DNA from: Rhizobiaceae bacterium
Lineage (GTDB): Bacteria > Pseudomonadota > Alphaproteobacteria > Rhizobiales > Rhizobiaceae
Assembly: GCA_019635695.1 (NCBI GenBank)
Contig: JAHBYZ010000009.1
Coordinates: forward strand, 1 to 64,000
Direction: 5' to 3'
Length of the DNA stretch: 64,000 bases
Below the pieces are notes generated by a model. That model was not told the DNA's origin. It ran no database searches and was given only the letters and a program-made list of their open reading frames with translations. The translations under genes were made by a program, and so were the position numbers. Positions 43,324 through 52,115 of this stretch are shown in pieces. Each line of letters starts with the position of its first letter. Position 1 is the first letter of the stretch.

Positions 43324-44295
43324 CTACAGCCAGCCGATGCGGCGGAACACCCACAACGGGACGACGGCAGCCGCTGCCATGGCCAGCAGCGCCAGCGGAT
43401 AGCCCCATTCCCACCCGAGTTCGGGCATGTGCGCGAAGTTCATGCCGTACACGGATGCGACCAGCGTCGGCGGCAGGAACACCACCGCCGCGACCGAGAC
43501 GATCTTGATGATGTTGTTCTGCTGGATGTTGATCATCCCGAGCGTCGCTTCCAGCAGGAAGGTGATCTTCTGCGACAGCGATTCCGCATGCACGATGAGC
43601 GAGACGATGTCGCGTCCCAGCGTCTTGAGGCGACCGCGAACCTCGCGCTCTGCCAGTTCGGGAACGGGCTGTGCGGCGAGGAAGCCTGACAGACGCTGCA
43701 GCGTCAGCAGGCTGTCCTGCAATCCGGACAGAAACTCCTCCTTGCGGCCGATGCGGCGCAGGATGATCTGGTAGTTTCGGTCGCGCTTCGACGCCTTCGT
43801 CTCGGCCGGGTGGAAGATGTCGCGCGAGATCTCGATCACGCTTGCGCCCACCTTCTCGATCAGATCGGCAAGGCGGTCGACGATCGTCTCCAGCAGGGCT
43901 ACCAGCACGGTGTCCCCGTTGGTGCAGGCGATGTCCAGCTTTCCGGCGCGCAGCGGAAACGTGTCGAAGGAACGCGGCTCGTGGTAGCGGATCGTGACCA
44001 GCCTGCCACCGGAAAGCACGAAGGAAACCGGGCCCATCTCCGGCCGCTCGGCTTCCGAGTGCGCCGGCAGCGTCACCGTCATAAACAGCGCACCATTGTC
44101 GGCGTAGAGCCGCGAGGAGACCTCGATCTCGTCCATCTCGGCGCGCGTCGGGATGCCGACGCCGAGCCAGGCTTCGAGCTGCCGCTCCTCCTCGTCGGTG
44201 GGGCGCAGCAGGTCGACCCACACGATATCGCGTCGCGACGCATCGAAATCGACGGCCTTCAGCCGCTCGCCATCACGCGAAAACGCCTTGATCAT
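43324..44295 (-). CDS. corA: CorA-family magnesium/divalent metal transporter
   Basis: 323 residues. Long cytoplasmic domain, then two C-terminal TM segments with the signature YGMNFAHMPELGW after the first. Selectivity-filter GMN is intact. Takes up Mg2+ (or Co2+/Ni2+) as a pentamer. Confidence 0.94.
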   Translation of the reverse strand: MIKAFSRDGERLKAVDFDASRRDIVWVDLLRPTDEEERQLEAWLGVGIPTRAEMDEIEVSSRLYADNGALFMTVTLPAHSEAERPEMGPVSFVLSGGRLVTIRYHEPRSFDTFPLRAGKLDIACTNGDTVLVALLETIVDRLADLIEKVGASVIEISRDIFHPAETKASKRDRNYQIILRRIGRKEEFLSGLQDSLLTLQRLSGFLAAQPVPELAEREVRGRLKTLGRDIVSLIVHAESLSQKITFLLEATLGMINIQQNNIIKIVSVAAVVFLPPTLVASVYGMNFAHMPELGWEWGYPLALLAMAAAAVVPLWVFRRIGWL

Positions 44296-44373
44296 GGGTG
44301 CCTCGCCGCAGCCTCGCGGCGCAAGCTTTAGTGCCGCCGCACCTCTTTGGGAAGCGCGTGCCGCGCGTGGTGG

Positions 44374-44565
44374 TCAGGCGGCCTTCTTGCGGGCGGGTGC
44401 CTTCTTCGCCTTCGGCGCCTCGCTCTCGTTGGCGGCGATGCGCTCGGCCTCGAACCAGTTCGCCTCGGCGGCGCCTTCGGGCTTACCCGCCTCGATCCAC
44501 AGCTGGTAGGCGATCTCTCGGATACGCTCGACGACGGGAACGACGGGGACCTTCTTGGCAGGCAT
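44374..44565 (-). CDS. DUF2934-family small protein
   Basis: 63 residues. IREIAYQLWIEAGKPEGAAEANWFEAER is a full DUF2934 core (written here as two segments in the protein) and the tail is Lys/Ala-rich. Widespread in rhizobia, function unknown. Two PhaR-like motifs precede it, hinting at control by PHB metabolism. Confidence 0.82.
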   Translation of the reverse strand: MPAKKVPVVPVVERIREIAYQLWIEAGKPEGAAEANWFEAERIAANESEAPKAKKAPARKKAA

Positions 44566-44613
44566 GGAGGGGCTCCTTGGCGCGTATGGGTGGCGATTTA
44601 CCTCATTTCATGC

Positions 44614-44688
44614 TGCAACGCAACATTCAATCGGTTTAGAGCCGATCGCTGCGGCAGGCCGACGCAGCAACTATGCTGCAATGCACCA
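44614..44688. promoter_or_regulatory. Two PhaR-like motifs upstream of the DUF2934 gene
   Basis: TGCTGCAACGCAACA (44611-44625) and TGCTGCAATGCACCA (44674-44688) are two direct copies of TGCTGCAAYGCAMC. The second contains TGCAATGCACCA, which fits the consensus TGCRNYGCASMA that I recall for Bradyrhizobium PhaR; the first misses it by one base. They lie upstream of the DUF2934 gene, between it and ychF. Confidence 0.45.
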
Positions 44689-44716
44689 AGCTGCCCGCCG
44701 AACTCGCAAGCCGAAT

Positions 44717-45820
44717 CTACGTATTGAACTTGAATAGCATGACGTCGCCGTCCTGCACGACGTATTCCTTGCCTTCGTCCCGAGCCTTGCCGGCCTCCTT
44801 GGCCGCCACCTCGCCGCCGAGCGACACGAAGTCTTTGTAGGCAATGGTCTGCGCGCGGATGAAGCCGCGCTCGAAGTCGGTGTGGATGACGCCGGCAGCC
44901 TGCGGTGCCTTGAACCCCTTCTCGATGGTCCAGGCGCGCGTCTCCTTCGGGCCGGCGGTGAAGTAGGTGATCAGGTGGAGCAGGTCGTAGCCCGCGCGGA
45001 TCACCTTGTTCAGGCCCGGCTCGTCGAGGCCGAGATCGCGCAGGAATTCCATCTCCTCCTCATCGGAGAGCATGGCGACCTCGGCTTCGATCGCAGCCGA
45101 GATCACGACAGTGCGCGCGCCCTGCGCGGTCGCCATCTTCTCGACCGCCGCGGTGTGCTCGTTGCCCGTTGCGGCGTCCTTCTCCGCCACGTTGCAGACA
45201 TACAAGACCGGGTGCGACGTCAGCAGGTTGAGGCCCTTGAGGATGCGCAGGTCCTCCGGCGCGATGTCCTTGAGCATGATGCGCGTCGGCTTGCCCGCCT
45301 GCAGCAGCTCCAGCGCCCTTTCCATGACGGGCAGCACGGTTAGCGCTTCCTTGTCCTTCGCCCCGGCGCGCTTGCGGAACTGCGTCACGCGGCGCTCAAG
45401 GCTGTCGAGGTCCGACAGCATCAACTCCGTCTCGACGGTTTCTGCGTCCGCCACAGGGTCGATGCGGCCCTCGACGTGCGTGATATCGTCGTCCTCGAAG
45501 CAGCGCAGCACATGCACGATGGCGTCGACCTCGCGGATGTTGGCGAGGAACTGGTTGCCGAGCCCTTCGCCCTTCGATGCCCCGCGCACCAGCCCGGCGA
45601 TGTCGACGAAGGAGATGCGGGTCGGGATGATCTCCTTCGATTTGGCGATGTCGGCGATCTTCCGTAGCCGCGGGTCCGGCACCGCCACCTCGCCGGTGTT
45701 CGGCTCGATGGTGCAGAAGGGATAGTTGGCCGCCTGCGCGGCAGCCGTGCGGGTCAACGCATTGAAGAGCGTCGACTTGCCGACATTCGGCAGACCGACG
45801 ATGCCGCATTTGAAGCCCAT
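44717..45820 (-). CDS. ychF: YchF/Obg-family redox-regulated ATPase
   Basis: 367 residues. N-terminal G domain (GLPNVGKSTLFNALT, DIAGLVRGASKGEGLGNQFL), a coiled-coil insert (LERRVTQFRKRAGAKDKEAL), and a C-terminal TGS domain ending YVVQDGDVMLFKFNT. YchF prefers ATP and associates with ribosomes. Confidence 0.97.
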   Translation of the reverse strand: MGFKCGIVGLPNVGKSTLFNALTRTAAAQAANYPFCTIEPNTGEVAVPDPRLRKIADIAKSKEIIPTRISFVDIAGLVRGASKGEGLGNQFLANIREVDAIVHVLRCFEDDDITHVEGRIDPVADAETVETELMLSDLDSLERRVTQFRKRAGAKDKEALTVLPVMERALELLQAGKPTRIMLKDIAPEDLRILKGLNLLTSHPVLYVCNVAEKDAATGNEHTAAVEKMATAQGARTVVISAAIEAEVAMLSDEEEMEFLRDLGLDEPGLNKVIRAGYDLLHLITYFTAGPKETRAWTIEKGFKAPQAAGVIHTDFERGFIRAQTIAYKDFVSLGGEVAAKEAGKARDEGKEYVVQDGDVMLFKFNT

Positions 45821-45911
45821 GGTGATTTCAGTCCTGAAGGGAGAGGATTTTGTCCGGCGTATGGGCGAAAGCGCCGGGCATCGTCAAGACTTGGCCACGC
45901 CGCAGGCCCGT

Positions 45912-46445
45912 TCAAGCCTTCTGCGCTCGGTATCGCGCATGGATCGCGCCGTTCTTGAGCGGCTTCGCGAACTCCAGCTCCAGCCAGCGATCGGGTTGCG
46001 CTCCGCCGAAGGCCGCGATGCCGTCGCCCAGCACCACGGGGATGATGCCGATCTCGACCGTATCGAGCAGGCCCGCCTCCAGATATTGCCGCACCAGATC
46101 GCCGCCGCCGAACATCCAGATACGTCCGGTCGCACCGAGTTCGCGCATGCGGGCGAGCTGCTCGGACGGATCGCCCGCAAAGGCCTCGACGCGCGCGGGC
46201 GCGTCTGCGATCGGCCGTCGCGTCGCCACCAGCACCGGCCAGCGGCCGTAATGCCAATCTGGATGCCGCCGCGCCGCCTCGTAGCTGCCGCGGCCCATGA
46301 CGATGCCGGTGACCGACGCCTGGAAGGCGGCGAAGTCGAAGTCGTCATTGGCGGGAAAGCGGTCCAGCCAGTCGACGCTGCCGTCGCTCCGCGCGATGAA
46401 GCCGTCGAGGCTCATGGCGAACATGTAGATCACGTCGGCGGGCAT
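45912..46445 (-). CDS. Dihydrofolate reductase-family protein (RibD C-terminal-like)
   Basis: 177 residues with the DHFR/RibD reductase fold: FAMSLDGFIARSDGSVDWLD, VTGIVMGRGSYEAARRH, and IWMFGGGDLVRQYLEAGLLD. Short versions are often of unknown substrate. It is divergent from the NAT gene. Confidence 0.85.
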   Translation of the reverse strand: MPADVIYMFAMSLDGFIARSDGSVDWLDRFPANDDFDFAAFQASVTGIVMGRGSYEAARRHPDWHYGRWPVLVATRRPIADAPARVEAFAGDPSEQLARMRELGATGRIWMFGGGDLVRQYLEAGLLDTVEIGIIPVVLGDGIAAFGGAQPDRWLELEFAKPLKNGAIHARYRAQKA

Positions 46446-46620
46446 TCGTGCCTCCTGGGTTGCGGGCGTTGCCGCCTTCGGTGGATCGGGATCGGCATGA
46501 CTAGCGTTCCGCCGCCGCTGGCACGAGCCCGATCCACGCGCACCAGCCAGGCTGCTGACACACCATTGTCCGCAGCCCCGGCCTTGACCTCGAGGGCGCT
46601 TGAGGCTGTAACCCGGCGCT

Positions 46621-47442
46621 ATGGATATCGACCTCGACGCCTATTTTGGCCGGATCGGCTATCGCGGCAACGGCGCACCCACGCTGGCCACGCTGGCCGA
46701 CATCCACCGGCTTCACCCGGCTGCCATCGCCTTCGAGAACCTCGAGCCTTTCACGGGCGGTTGCGTGTCGCTGACCATGGATGACCTGCAGGCCAAGCTC
46801 GTGCGCGGCGGCCGCGGCGGCTTCTGCTACGAGCAGAACCTGCTGCTGATGGAGGTGCTGCGGGCACTTGGCTTCACCGTGAAGGGACTGGCCGCACGCG
46901 TGGTGTGGAACCGGCCGGCCGACGCGCTGACTCCGCGCAGCCACATGCTGCTCGCGGTGCCGCTGGACGGCGAGACATGGCTGATGGACGTGGGGTTCGG
47001 CGGCCTCACCCAGACAGGCCCGCTGCGGCTGGCGCCCGGCGTCGAGCAGCAGACCCCGCACGAGCCCTTCCGGCTTGTCGACGAGGCCGGTGCCTATCTT
47101 GTGCAGGCGCACGCCGCGGGCGAATGGCGCAATCTCTATCGCTTCGACCTCGCCGAACATTTCGCCATCGACTACGAGGTGTCGAGCTTCTTCCTGTGCC
47201 GCCACCCGGCGTCCCACTTCATAGCAAATCTGATGGCCGCCCGGGCGCTGCCCGACCGCCGCCTCGCGCTGATGAACAATCGCTACGCCATCCACCACCG
47301 CGACGGACGCACCGAGCGTAACGAGATCGCCAGCGCCGATGAACTGGCCGATCTTCTCGAGCGCGATTTCGGCCTGTCCTTGCCCGACCGCTCGGCCTTC
47401 ACGGAAACCGCGCGGGCCAAGATCTTCCCCTCAGCCGGCTGA
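46621..47442 (+). CDS. nat: Arylamine N-acetyltransferase
   Basis: 273 residues. Catalytic triad Cys69 (GRGGFCYEQN), His108 (PRSHMLL) and Asp123 (WLMDVGFGG). Acetylates arylamines or hydrazines with acetyl-CoA. Starts at ATG 46621; no clear Shine-Dalgarno. Confidence 0.93.
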   Translation: MDIDLDAYFGRIGYRGNGAPTLATLADIHRLHPAAIAFENLEPFTGGCVSLTMDDLQAKLVRGGRGGFCYEQNLLLMEVLRALGFTVKGLAARVVWNRPADALTPRSHMLLAVPLDGETWLMDVGFGGLTQTGPLRLAPGVEQQTPHEPFRLVDEAGAYLVQAHAAGEWRNLYRFDLAEHFAIDYEVSSFFLCRHPASHFIANLMAARALPDRRLALMNNRYAIHHRDGRTERNEIASADELADLLERDFGLSLPDRSAFTETARAKIFPSAG

Positions 47443-47448
47443 GCGGCG

Positions 47449-47910
47449 ATGGCCGCCTTCGACCTCGCGCTCTACCAGCCCGACATAGCCGGCAACACCG
47501 GCACGATCCTGCGCATGGCCGCCTGCCTTGGCGTCGGCGTCCACATCGTCCAGCCGGCCGGCTTCGACATGAGCGACCGGGCGCTGCGTCGCGCCGGCAT
47601 GGACTATCTGGAAATGGCCCCCCTGACACGGCACGTCTCCTGGGAGGCGTTCGAGGACTGGCGCATAGGCGCCGGCCGGCGGCTGGTCCTGTTCACGACA
47701 AAGGCCGAGCGGTCCTATCTCGCCGAGACCTTCAGGCGCGGCGACCTGCTGCTGTTCGGCCGCGAGAGCGCCGGGGTGCCGGACGCAGTCCATGCAGCTG
47801 CGGACACTCGCCTGACGATCCCCATGCCCGGCGGCGGACGCAGTCTCAACCTCGCGGTCGCGGCCGCGTTTGCCGCTGGTGAGGCAATGCGGCAGGCTGG
47901 AGGCGGATAA
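47449..47910 (+). CDS. trmL: tRNA (cytidine/uridine-34-2'-O)-methyltransferase TrmL
   Basis: 153 residues. SPOUT-class signatures DIAGNTGTILRMAACLG, LLFGRESAGVPDAV and PMPGGGRSLNLAVAAA, which forms the trefoil-knot SAM site. Follows nat, 6 bp apart. Confidence 0.94.
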   Translation: MAAFDLALYQPDIAGNTGTILRMAACLGVGVHIVQPAGFDMSDRALRRAGMDYLEMAPLTRHVSWEAFEDWRIGAGRRLVLFTTKAERSYLAETFRRGDLLLFGRESAGVPDAVHAAADTRLTIPMPGGGRSLNLAVAAAFAAGEAMRQAGGG

Positions 47911-47974
47911 TCTTGCAACCCAAGCTGCTATTTGGCACGTTGCTTTCACAACATAAAGATTGCGGGGGCAGTCG

Positions 47975-48673
47975 ATGGCAAGGGCGGCGACAGCGGCAGC
48001 ACAACCTGAAAGGCCGAAGAAAAGGCCCACGCGGCGTAGTATCTGGCGCTGGATCGCGGCGCAACTCAAGGAGATGACCGTCGTCGTCAGTGCGTTGGGA
48101 TTCCTTCTTGTTGTTGTCCAGGCAACATTTCCCGGCGCACCTCAAAGTGCACTGGATGCGCTTACAGTACTCGTGAACAGGGTATTCCCTACCCTACCTG
48201 AGGAGAAGCCGATTGAGCTTCCCGCACCACCTTCGAAAGCCGAGTACGAGGAGGCGGGACTGGAACTCGAAGAACCCGGTAACGGACCTACCGACAAAGG
48301 TGGCGTACTGGAATTTCCCTTCTATCCGGCGTTCGATGACGGCTACGCCTATTTCGAGGTTGGCAATGACGGTAAAGTCACTGATCAGGGGCGGCTAGGC
48401 CTGCCCAACGAATTGATGCCATTGCCCGATTTTCTGGCGCTTTCCAAAGGTACGGTGCTGCGTGCATACGGGCACGTTCGTGTTCGTATCGAGCCCGCCG
48501 CAGGGACGAGAAAGATCGATACAATCCGTGCTGGAGAGTGTGTTTCGGTAGTCGACGGCGCACAGCGCCAGAACGCGATAAGGACCAAGACTGCGCGAAG
48601 TGGCGGATGGTTACGCGTGGCGCATTCGGAATGCCCCGTAGTGGCGTCCGCAAGCGCGGTGCTTCGAAGATAA
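47975..48673 (+). CDS. AT-richer membrane-anchored protein of unknown function with SH3-like C terminus
   Basis: 232 residues. Basic N terminus (PERPKKRPTRRSIWRWIA), one TM segment (MTVVVSALGFLLVVVQATF), a Pro/Glu-rich linker, and a C-terminal SH3-like stretch (VLRAYGHVRVRIEPAAGT, IRAGECVSVVDG). GC is near 55% (two 60-base stretches counted, 57 and 53%), below its neighbours. ATG 47975 has GGGGG 7 bp upstream. Unknown function; converges with the peptidase gene. Confidence 0.65.
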   Translation: MARAATAAAQPERPKKRPTRRSIWRWIAAQLKEMTVVVSALGFLLVVVQATFPGAPQSALDALTVLVNRVFPTLPEEKPIELPAPPSKAEYEEAGLELEEPGNGPTDKGGVLEFPFYPAFDDGYAYFEVGNDGKVTDQGRLGLPNELMPLPDFLALSKGTVLRAYGHVRVRIEPAAGTRKIDTIRAGECVSVVDGAQRQNAIRTKTARSGGWLRVAHSECPVVASASAVLRR

Positions 48674-48674
48674 A

Positions 48675-49421
48675 CTACCCACGTACGGCCGCCAGCAGCA
48701 TCCGCTCCGCCTCCGCAATCGGCATGTCCGATTGCAGCAGGCGATCGACCGACCAGCCCTCGCGCTCCAGCATGAAGGCGACGAGCAGGCGATAGCGGGC
48801 GTACAGCCCCGATTTCGCGGGGTCGAGGTCCGGGTCGCCGCGCCTGAGCGCGGCGGTTAGCGCCTCGATGTCGACCTCGCCGCCGAAGCCGAGATAGTCG
48901 GCGAGCCCTTCCCGGATCCATGCCGGCAGGCGCCAGTTTGCAAACGCCCCGGCGCGCCGTCCGATCAGACTGTGGCCGATCTCGTGGGCGGCGTAGTAGG
49001 CAAGCGTGCGCGGCTGCGGCACCGGCGTACCGTCGCTGCGCAACAGCGCCCCGGCATCGATGTCGGCCTGCCGCAGGAATGCGTTCCACGCGATCGGATA
49101 GTAGTTCACGCCGCCGGCGCCGTAGTTCCACAGGAAGGAAAGCCGTCGCCGCCATTCGGAATTGGCGACGAAGACGTGATAGGTCGAAGCGCCGTCACGC
49201 AGTTCAGTTGGCGCGGTCGCCAGCCGCCGTTCCACCTCCGCAAGCAGCAGCCTCGCCTTGTCCTGATCGAACGGCCGGTCGGAATGGACAGCCAGGCGCC
49301 CCGCGCTGGCGCTGTAGGCATAGAGCGGCTGCGGGTAAAGCAGCAACGCAAGAGCGCCGCCGCCGGCCACAAGCACGAGCGCGGCCAGCCATGTCGCCGC
49401 TCTGCGCGCTCGCCGCGGCAT
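48675..49421 (-). CDS. Membrane-anchored zinc-peptidase-like protein
   Basis: 248 residues. N-terminal TM (AALVLVAGGGALALLLYP) then an extracytoplasmic domain with the zinc-binding HEIGHSL and, downstream, REGLADYLGFGGEVD, the peptidase MA pattern in which the Glu of EGL is the third ligand. Fits a gluzincin; substrate unknown. The ATG at 49421 overlaps the upstream stop (TGATG). Confidence 0.75.
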   Translation of the reverse strand: MPRRARRAATWLAALVLVAGGGALALLLYPQPLYAYSASAGRLAVHSDRPFDQDKARLLLAEVERRLATAPTELRDGASTYHVFVANSEWRRRLSFLWNYGAGGVNYYPIAWNAFLRQADIDAGALLRSDGTPVPQPRTLAYYAAHEIGHSLIGRRAGAFANWRLPAWIREGLADYLGFGGEVDIEALTAALRRGDPDLDPAKSGLYARYRLLVAFMLEREGWSVDRLLQSDMPIAEAERMLLAAVRG

Positions 49422-49693
49422 CAGTCTGCGCTCGGCAGCCGGCGCATGGTGAACTCGATGCGGTCGCCGGGCCGTTCCGCCCAGCTCTCGATCGTCGTCC
49501 AGTAGGCCTGCTTGGGCCAGCGGTCGAACCATTCGCGCGCCTTGGCGCGGGCGTCGATGCGCGGCAGGTTGAAGGACTCACGCACGAAGCCGTCGCGGGG
49601 CCCGCCACCCGTCTGCGCGCGGCCCTGCTCGAGCCGGCGGCGCAGGCCGTCCAGCGGCGGTCGCGGTGGCATGGTGCGCGGCCCGGATGCCAT
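49421..49693 (-). CDS. Small protein of unknown function upstream of the peptidase-like gene
   Basis: 90 residues, Arg- and Pro-rich N-terminal, then IDARAKAREWFDRWPKQAYWTTIESWAE. AGGAGA precedes the start. Coupled to the peptidase-like gene by TGATG, so the two probably act together. No family recognised. Confidence 0.6.
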   Translation of the reverse strand: MASGPRTMPPRPPLDGLRRRLEQGRAQTGGGPRDGFVRESFNLPRIDARAKAREWFDRWPKQAYWTTIESWAERPGDRIEFTMRRLPSAD

Positions 49694-49780
49694 GACGGGC
49701 AAACTCTCCTTGACCCTTTGCGACAGAGACTATGCATCGTATGAGACGATTGCGAGTCAATAAACCGGACAGGAGCCGGC

Positions 49781-50707
49781 ATGGAGCGACCGGAGATCGA
49801 GCCGGGCCTTCCCGAGGCGGTCGAGGACAAGAAGGCGGCGGCGAAAGCGTGGTTCGAGGAACTGCGGGACCGCATCTGCGACAGCTTCGAGAAGATCGAG
49901 GACGAGTTGACCGGGCCGCAATCGTCGTGGTCGCCGGGGCGCTTTGAGCGCGAGGAGTGGCAACGCGAACGCGGCCCCGATGGCGAGGACCGTGGCGGCG
50001 GCGTCATGTCGATGATGTACGGCCGAGTCTTCGAGAAGGTCGGCGTCCACACCTCCACCGTCTTCGGCGAGTTTACGCCCGAGTTCCGCAAGCAGATGCC
50101 CGGCGCCGACGAGGACCCACGCTTCTGGGCCTCCGGCATTTCGCTGATTGCCCATCCGCAGAACCCCAATGTGCCCGCAGTGCACATGAATACGCGCATG
50201 GTCGTCACCTCGCGCCAGTGGTTCGGCGGCGGCGCCGACCTGACGCCGGTGCTCGACCGGCGGCGCACGCAGGACGATCCCGATACGGTCGCTTTCCACA
50301 AGGCGATGAAATTCGCCTGCGACCGCCACGCCGGCGTCGCCGACTACGAGAAGTACAAGGCGTGGTGCGACGAGTATTTCTTCCTGCCCCACCGCAACGA
50401 GCCGCGCGGCATCGGCGGCATCTTCTTCGACTGGCTGAAGAGCGGCGCCGACAAGGGCGGCTGGGACGCCGACTTCGCCTTCGTGCAGGACGTCGGCCGC
50501 GCCTTCTCCGTCGTCTACCCGCACCTGGTGCGCAAGAACTTCAACGAGAACTGGACTGAGGCCGACCGCGACGAGCAACTGATCCGACGCGGCCGCTATG
50601 TCGAGTTCAACCTGCTCTACGACCGCGGCACGACCTTCGGGCTGAAGACCGGCGGCAACGTGAAGTCGATCCTGTCCAGCCTGCCGCCCGAGGTGAAGTG
50701 GCCGTAG
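49781..50707 (+). CDS. hemF: Coproporphyrinogen III oxidase, aerobic
   Basis: 308 residues. Oxygen-dependent decarboxylation of coproporphyrinogen to protoporphyrinogen in heme synthesis. Signatures: [43 protein letters not shown], and [20 protein letters not shown]. Strong ribosome-binding site AGGAG. Confidence 0.97.
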   Translation: MERPEIEPGLPEAVEDKKAAAKAWFEELRDRICDSFEKIEDELTGPQSSWSPGRFEREEWQRERGPDGEDRGGGVMSMMYGRVFEKVGVHTSTVFGEFTPEFRKQMPGADEDPRFWASGISLIAHPQNPNVPAVHMNTRMVVTSRQWFGGGADLTPVLDRRRTQDDPDTVAFHKAMKFACDRHAGVADYEKYKAWCDEYFFLPHRNEPRGIGGIFFDWLKSGADKGGWDADFAFVQDVGRAFSVVYPHLVRKNFNENWTEADRDEQLIRRGRYVEFNLLYDRGTTFGLKTGGNVKSILSSLPPEVKWP

Positions 50708-50731
50708 AGCGCCGACGAGATAGGTGACGAG

Positions 50732-51325
50732 TTGAGCACCAAACTACGCGTAGCTCGTTCGCAACTGGGAACCGCACTCGCGTTGTTCATACGCGATTAC
50801 GATCCCATATCGGTGCAAGCCTTGGCGTGTGGCGGAAGCGAAATCGTTGAGGGCTTGGCGCAACACGCCAAGCTTCCCACACTATCTTCGCATATTTTGC
50901 AGGTATTCCCTGACGTTGACTTGAAAAAGGTGAAGGCGCTTCGGAATCAGTATTGGAACGCAATCAAGAATTTCTACAAGATGGACGGTGTATCAGTACG
51001 TGACGACGAAGCCTTGTTTTCCTCATTCAAGGATGAATCAAACGACGCTGTCCTTTTCATGGGCTGGCTCGACTACCTGAACCTTACGCGGCGTTTGCCG
51101 GTCGAAGTCCAGGTCTTTCAAGTTTGGTGGTATGCAACCAACGAGGAGCGATTAGCTCCAGGAGTCGATCCGACGCCCTTTCGTTCCCTATTTCCGAGAA
51201 TAGCTTCGATGGATCGATTCGAGCAAAAGCGCCGTCTCCGACGCGCCTGTGAAAAGTACCGGGACAATCGCGAGATCCTCTCTGATCCGAGAACCGAGGT
51301 CGGTCCGCTCGTGCCGAGAGCTTGA
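50732..51325 (+). CDS. AT-rich gene of unknown function, probably foreign
   Basis: 197 residues, mostly helical, no TM segments. GC counts of three 60-base lines gave 55, 47 and 42%, against mid-60s for its neighbours. TTG start 50732 with AGGTGA upstream. Phrases such as ALFIRDYDPISVQALACGGS and FMGWLDYLNLTRRLP are not recognised; ends in RACEKYRDNREIL. It lies directly after hemF in the same direction. Confidence 0.65.
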   Translation: MSTKLRVARSQLGTALALFIRDYDPISVQALACGGSEIVEGLAQHAKLPTLSSHILQVFPDVDLKKVKALRNQYWNAIKNFYKMDGVSVRDDEALFSSFKDESNDAVLFMGWLDYLNLTRRLPVEVQVFQVWWYATNEERLAPGVDPTPFRSLFPRIASMDRFEQKRRLRRACEKYRDNREILSDPRTEVGPLVPRA

Positions 51326-51595
51326 GTGCCGTAAAATGCGCGTGAGCGAATCCGGCTGCCGCGATCGCTCCTCAATGTGGCCGCGACGCAGCCGATTGCG
51401 GCGCCCGCGGCGCGGCCGGGTTTCTTTTTAGTCTAATAGCTTCCTGCGATTTCAGGTTTATCTGTCTCGCCGGACCCGGAAGCGCCGGCGGAAGATCCTC
51501 TCTTCGACCGCGACGCGACGCTCTCCCGACGGTCCGGCATGGCGGGCGCCTCGAAGGGACGAGCGCTCGCCCAGACTGAAGAAGGAGTGTTTGCC

Positions 51596-51853
51596 ATGCG
51601 CACGCTTCTCATCCCCGCGGCCATCGCCGCCCTCGTCGCCGCCACCCCGATCGCCTTCGCCGCACAGAGTGCAAGCGGCACCGTGAAGGCCTTCGACTCC
51701 AAGGCGATGACGCTGACCCTCAACGACAACCAGACCTACATGCTGCCGAACGGCTTCAAGGATCCCGGCCTGAAGCCGGGCACAAAGGTCAACATCAGCT
51801 GGGACCAGAGCGGCACCCATCGCCAGGCCGAGCAGGTGACGATCACCAAGTAG
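51596..51853 (+). CDS. DUF1344-family exported small protein
   Basis: 85 residues. Signal peptide MRTLLIPAAIAALVAATPIAFA. The mature domain (SGTVKAFDSKAMTLTLNDNQ, TYMLPNGFKDPGLKPGTKV) matches DUF1344, a small beta-barrel found in rhizobia and Brucella. GAAGGAG ribosome-binding site. The 270-bp gap 51326-51595 before it and the 262-bp gap 51854-52115 after it hold no gene that I can support. Confidence 0.85.
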   Translation: MRTLLIPAAIAALVAATPIAFAAQSASGTVKAFDSKAMTLTLNDNQTYMLPNGFKDPGLKPGTKVNISWDQSGTHRQAEQVTITK

Positions 51854-52115
51854 CCGCGCCCGTGGCGTAGCGAGTCGGGCGGCGCGCGCTTTTGCCGGCG
51901 CGCCTCCCGGCAAGGGCGCCGGGCGATCACAACTCGCCCGGCGCTGTAACAAACCGTGCCATGCCCGCAACACTGCGCTTCAATCGGTTCGAATTGCCGC
52001 ATTCGCGCCGCAAATCATGCCTCAAGGCGCGTGACAGGACGGCCGCGGCAACCATTCATTGAACCCGGGTCCGCTACCACCAGACCGGACCCAGGATTCA
52101 GGAACGCCGCACCGC

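Noticed and set aside
49740..49780. TTGCGAGTCAA before hemF as an FNR/FixK box
   Set aside because: The half-sites are separated by five bases instead of eight, so it does not match TTG-N8-CAA.
51326..51595. Terminator or small gene in the GC-rich gap after the AT-rich gene
   Set aside because: There is a T-rich stretch but no stem long enough directly before it, and no frame with a ribosome-binding site.
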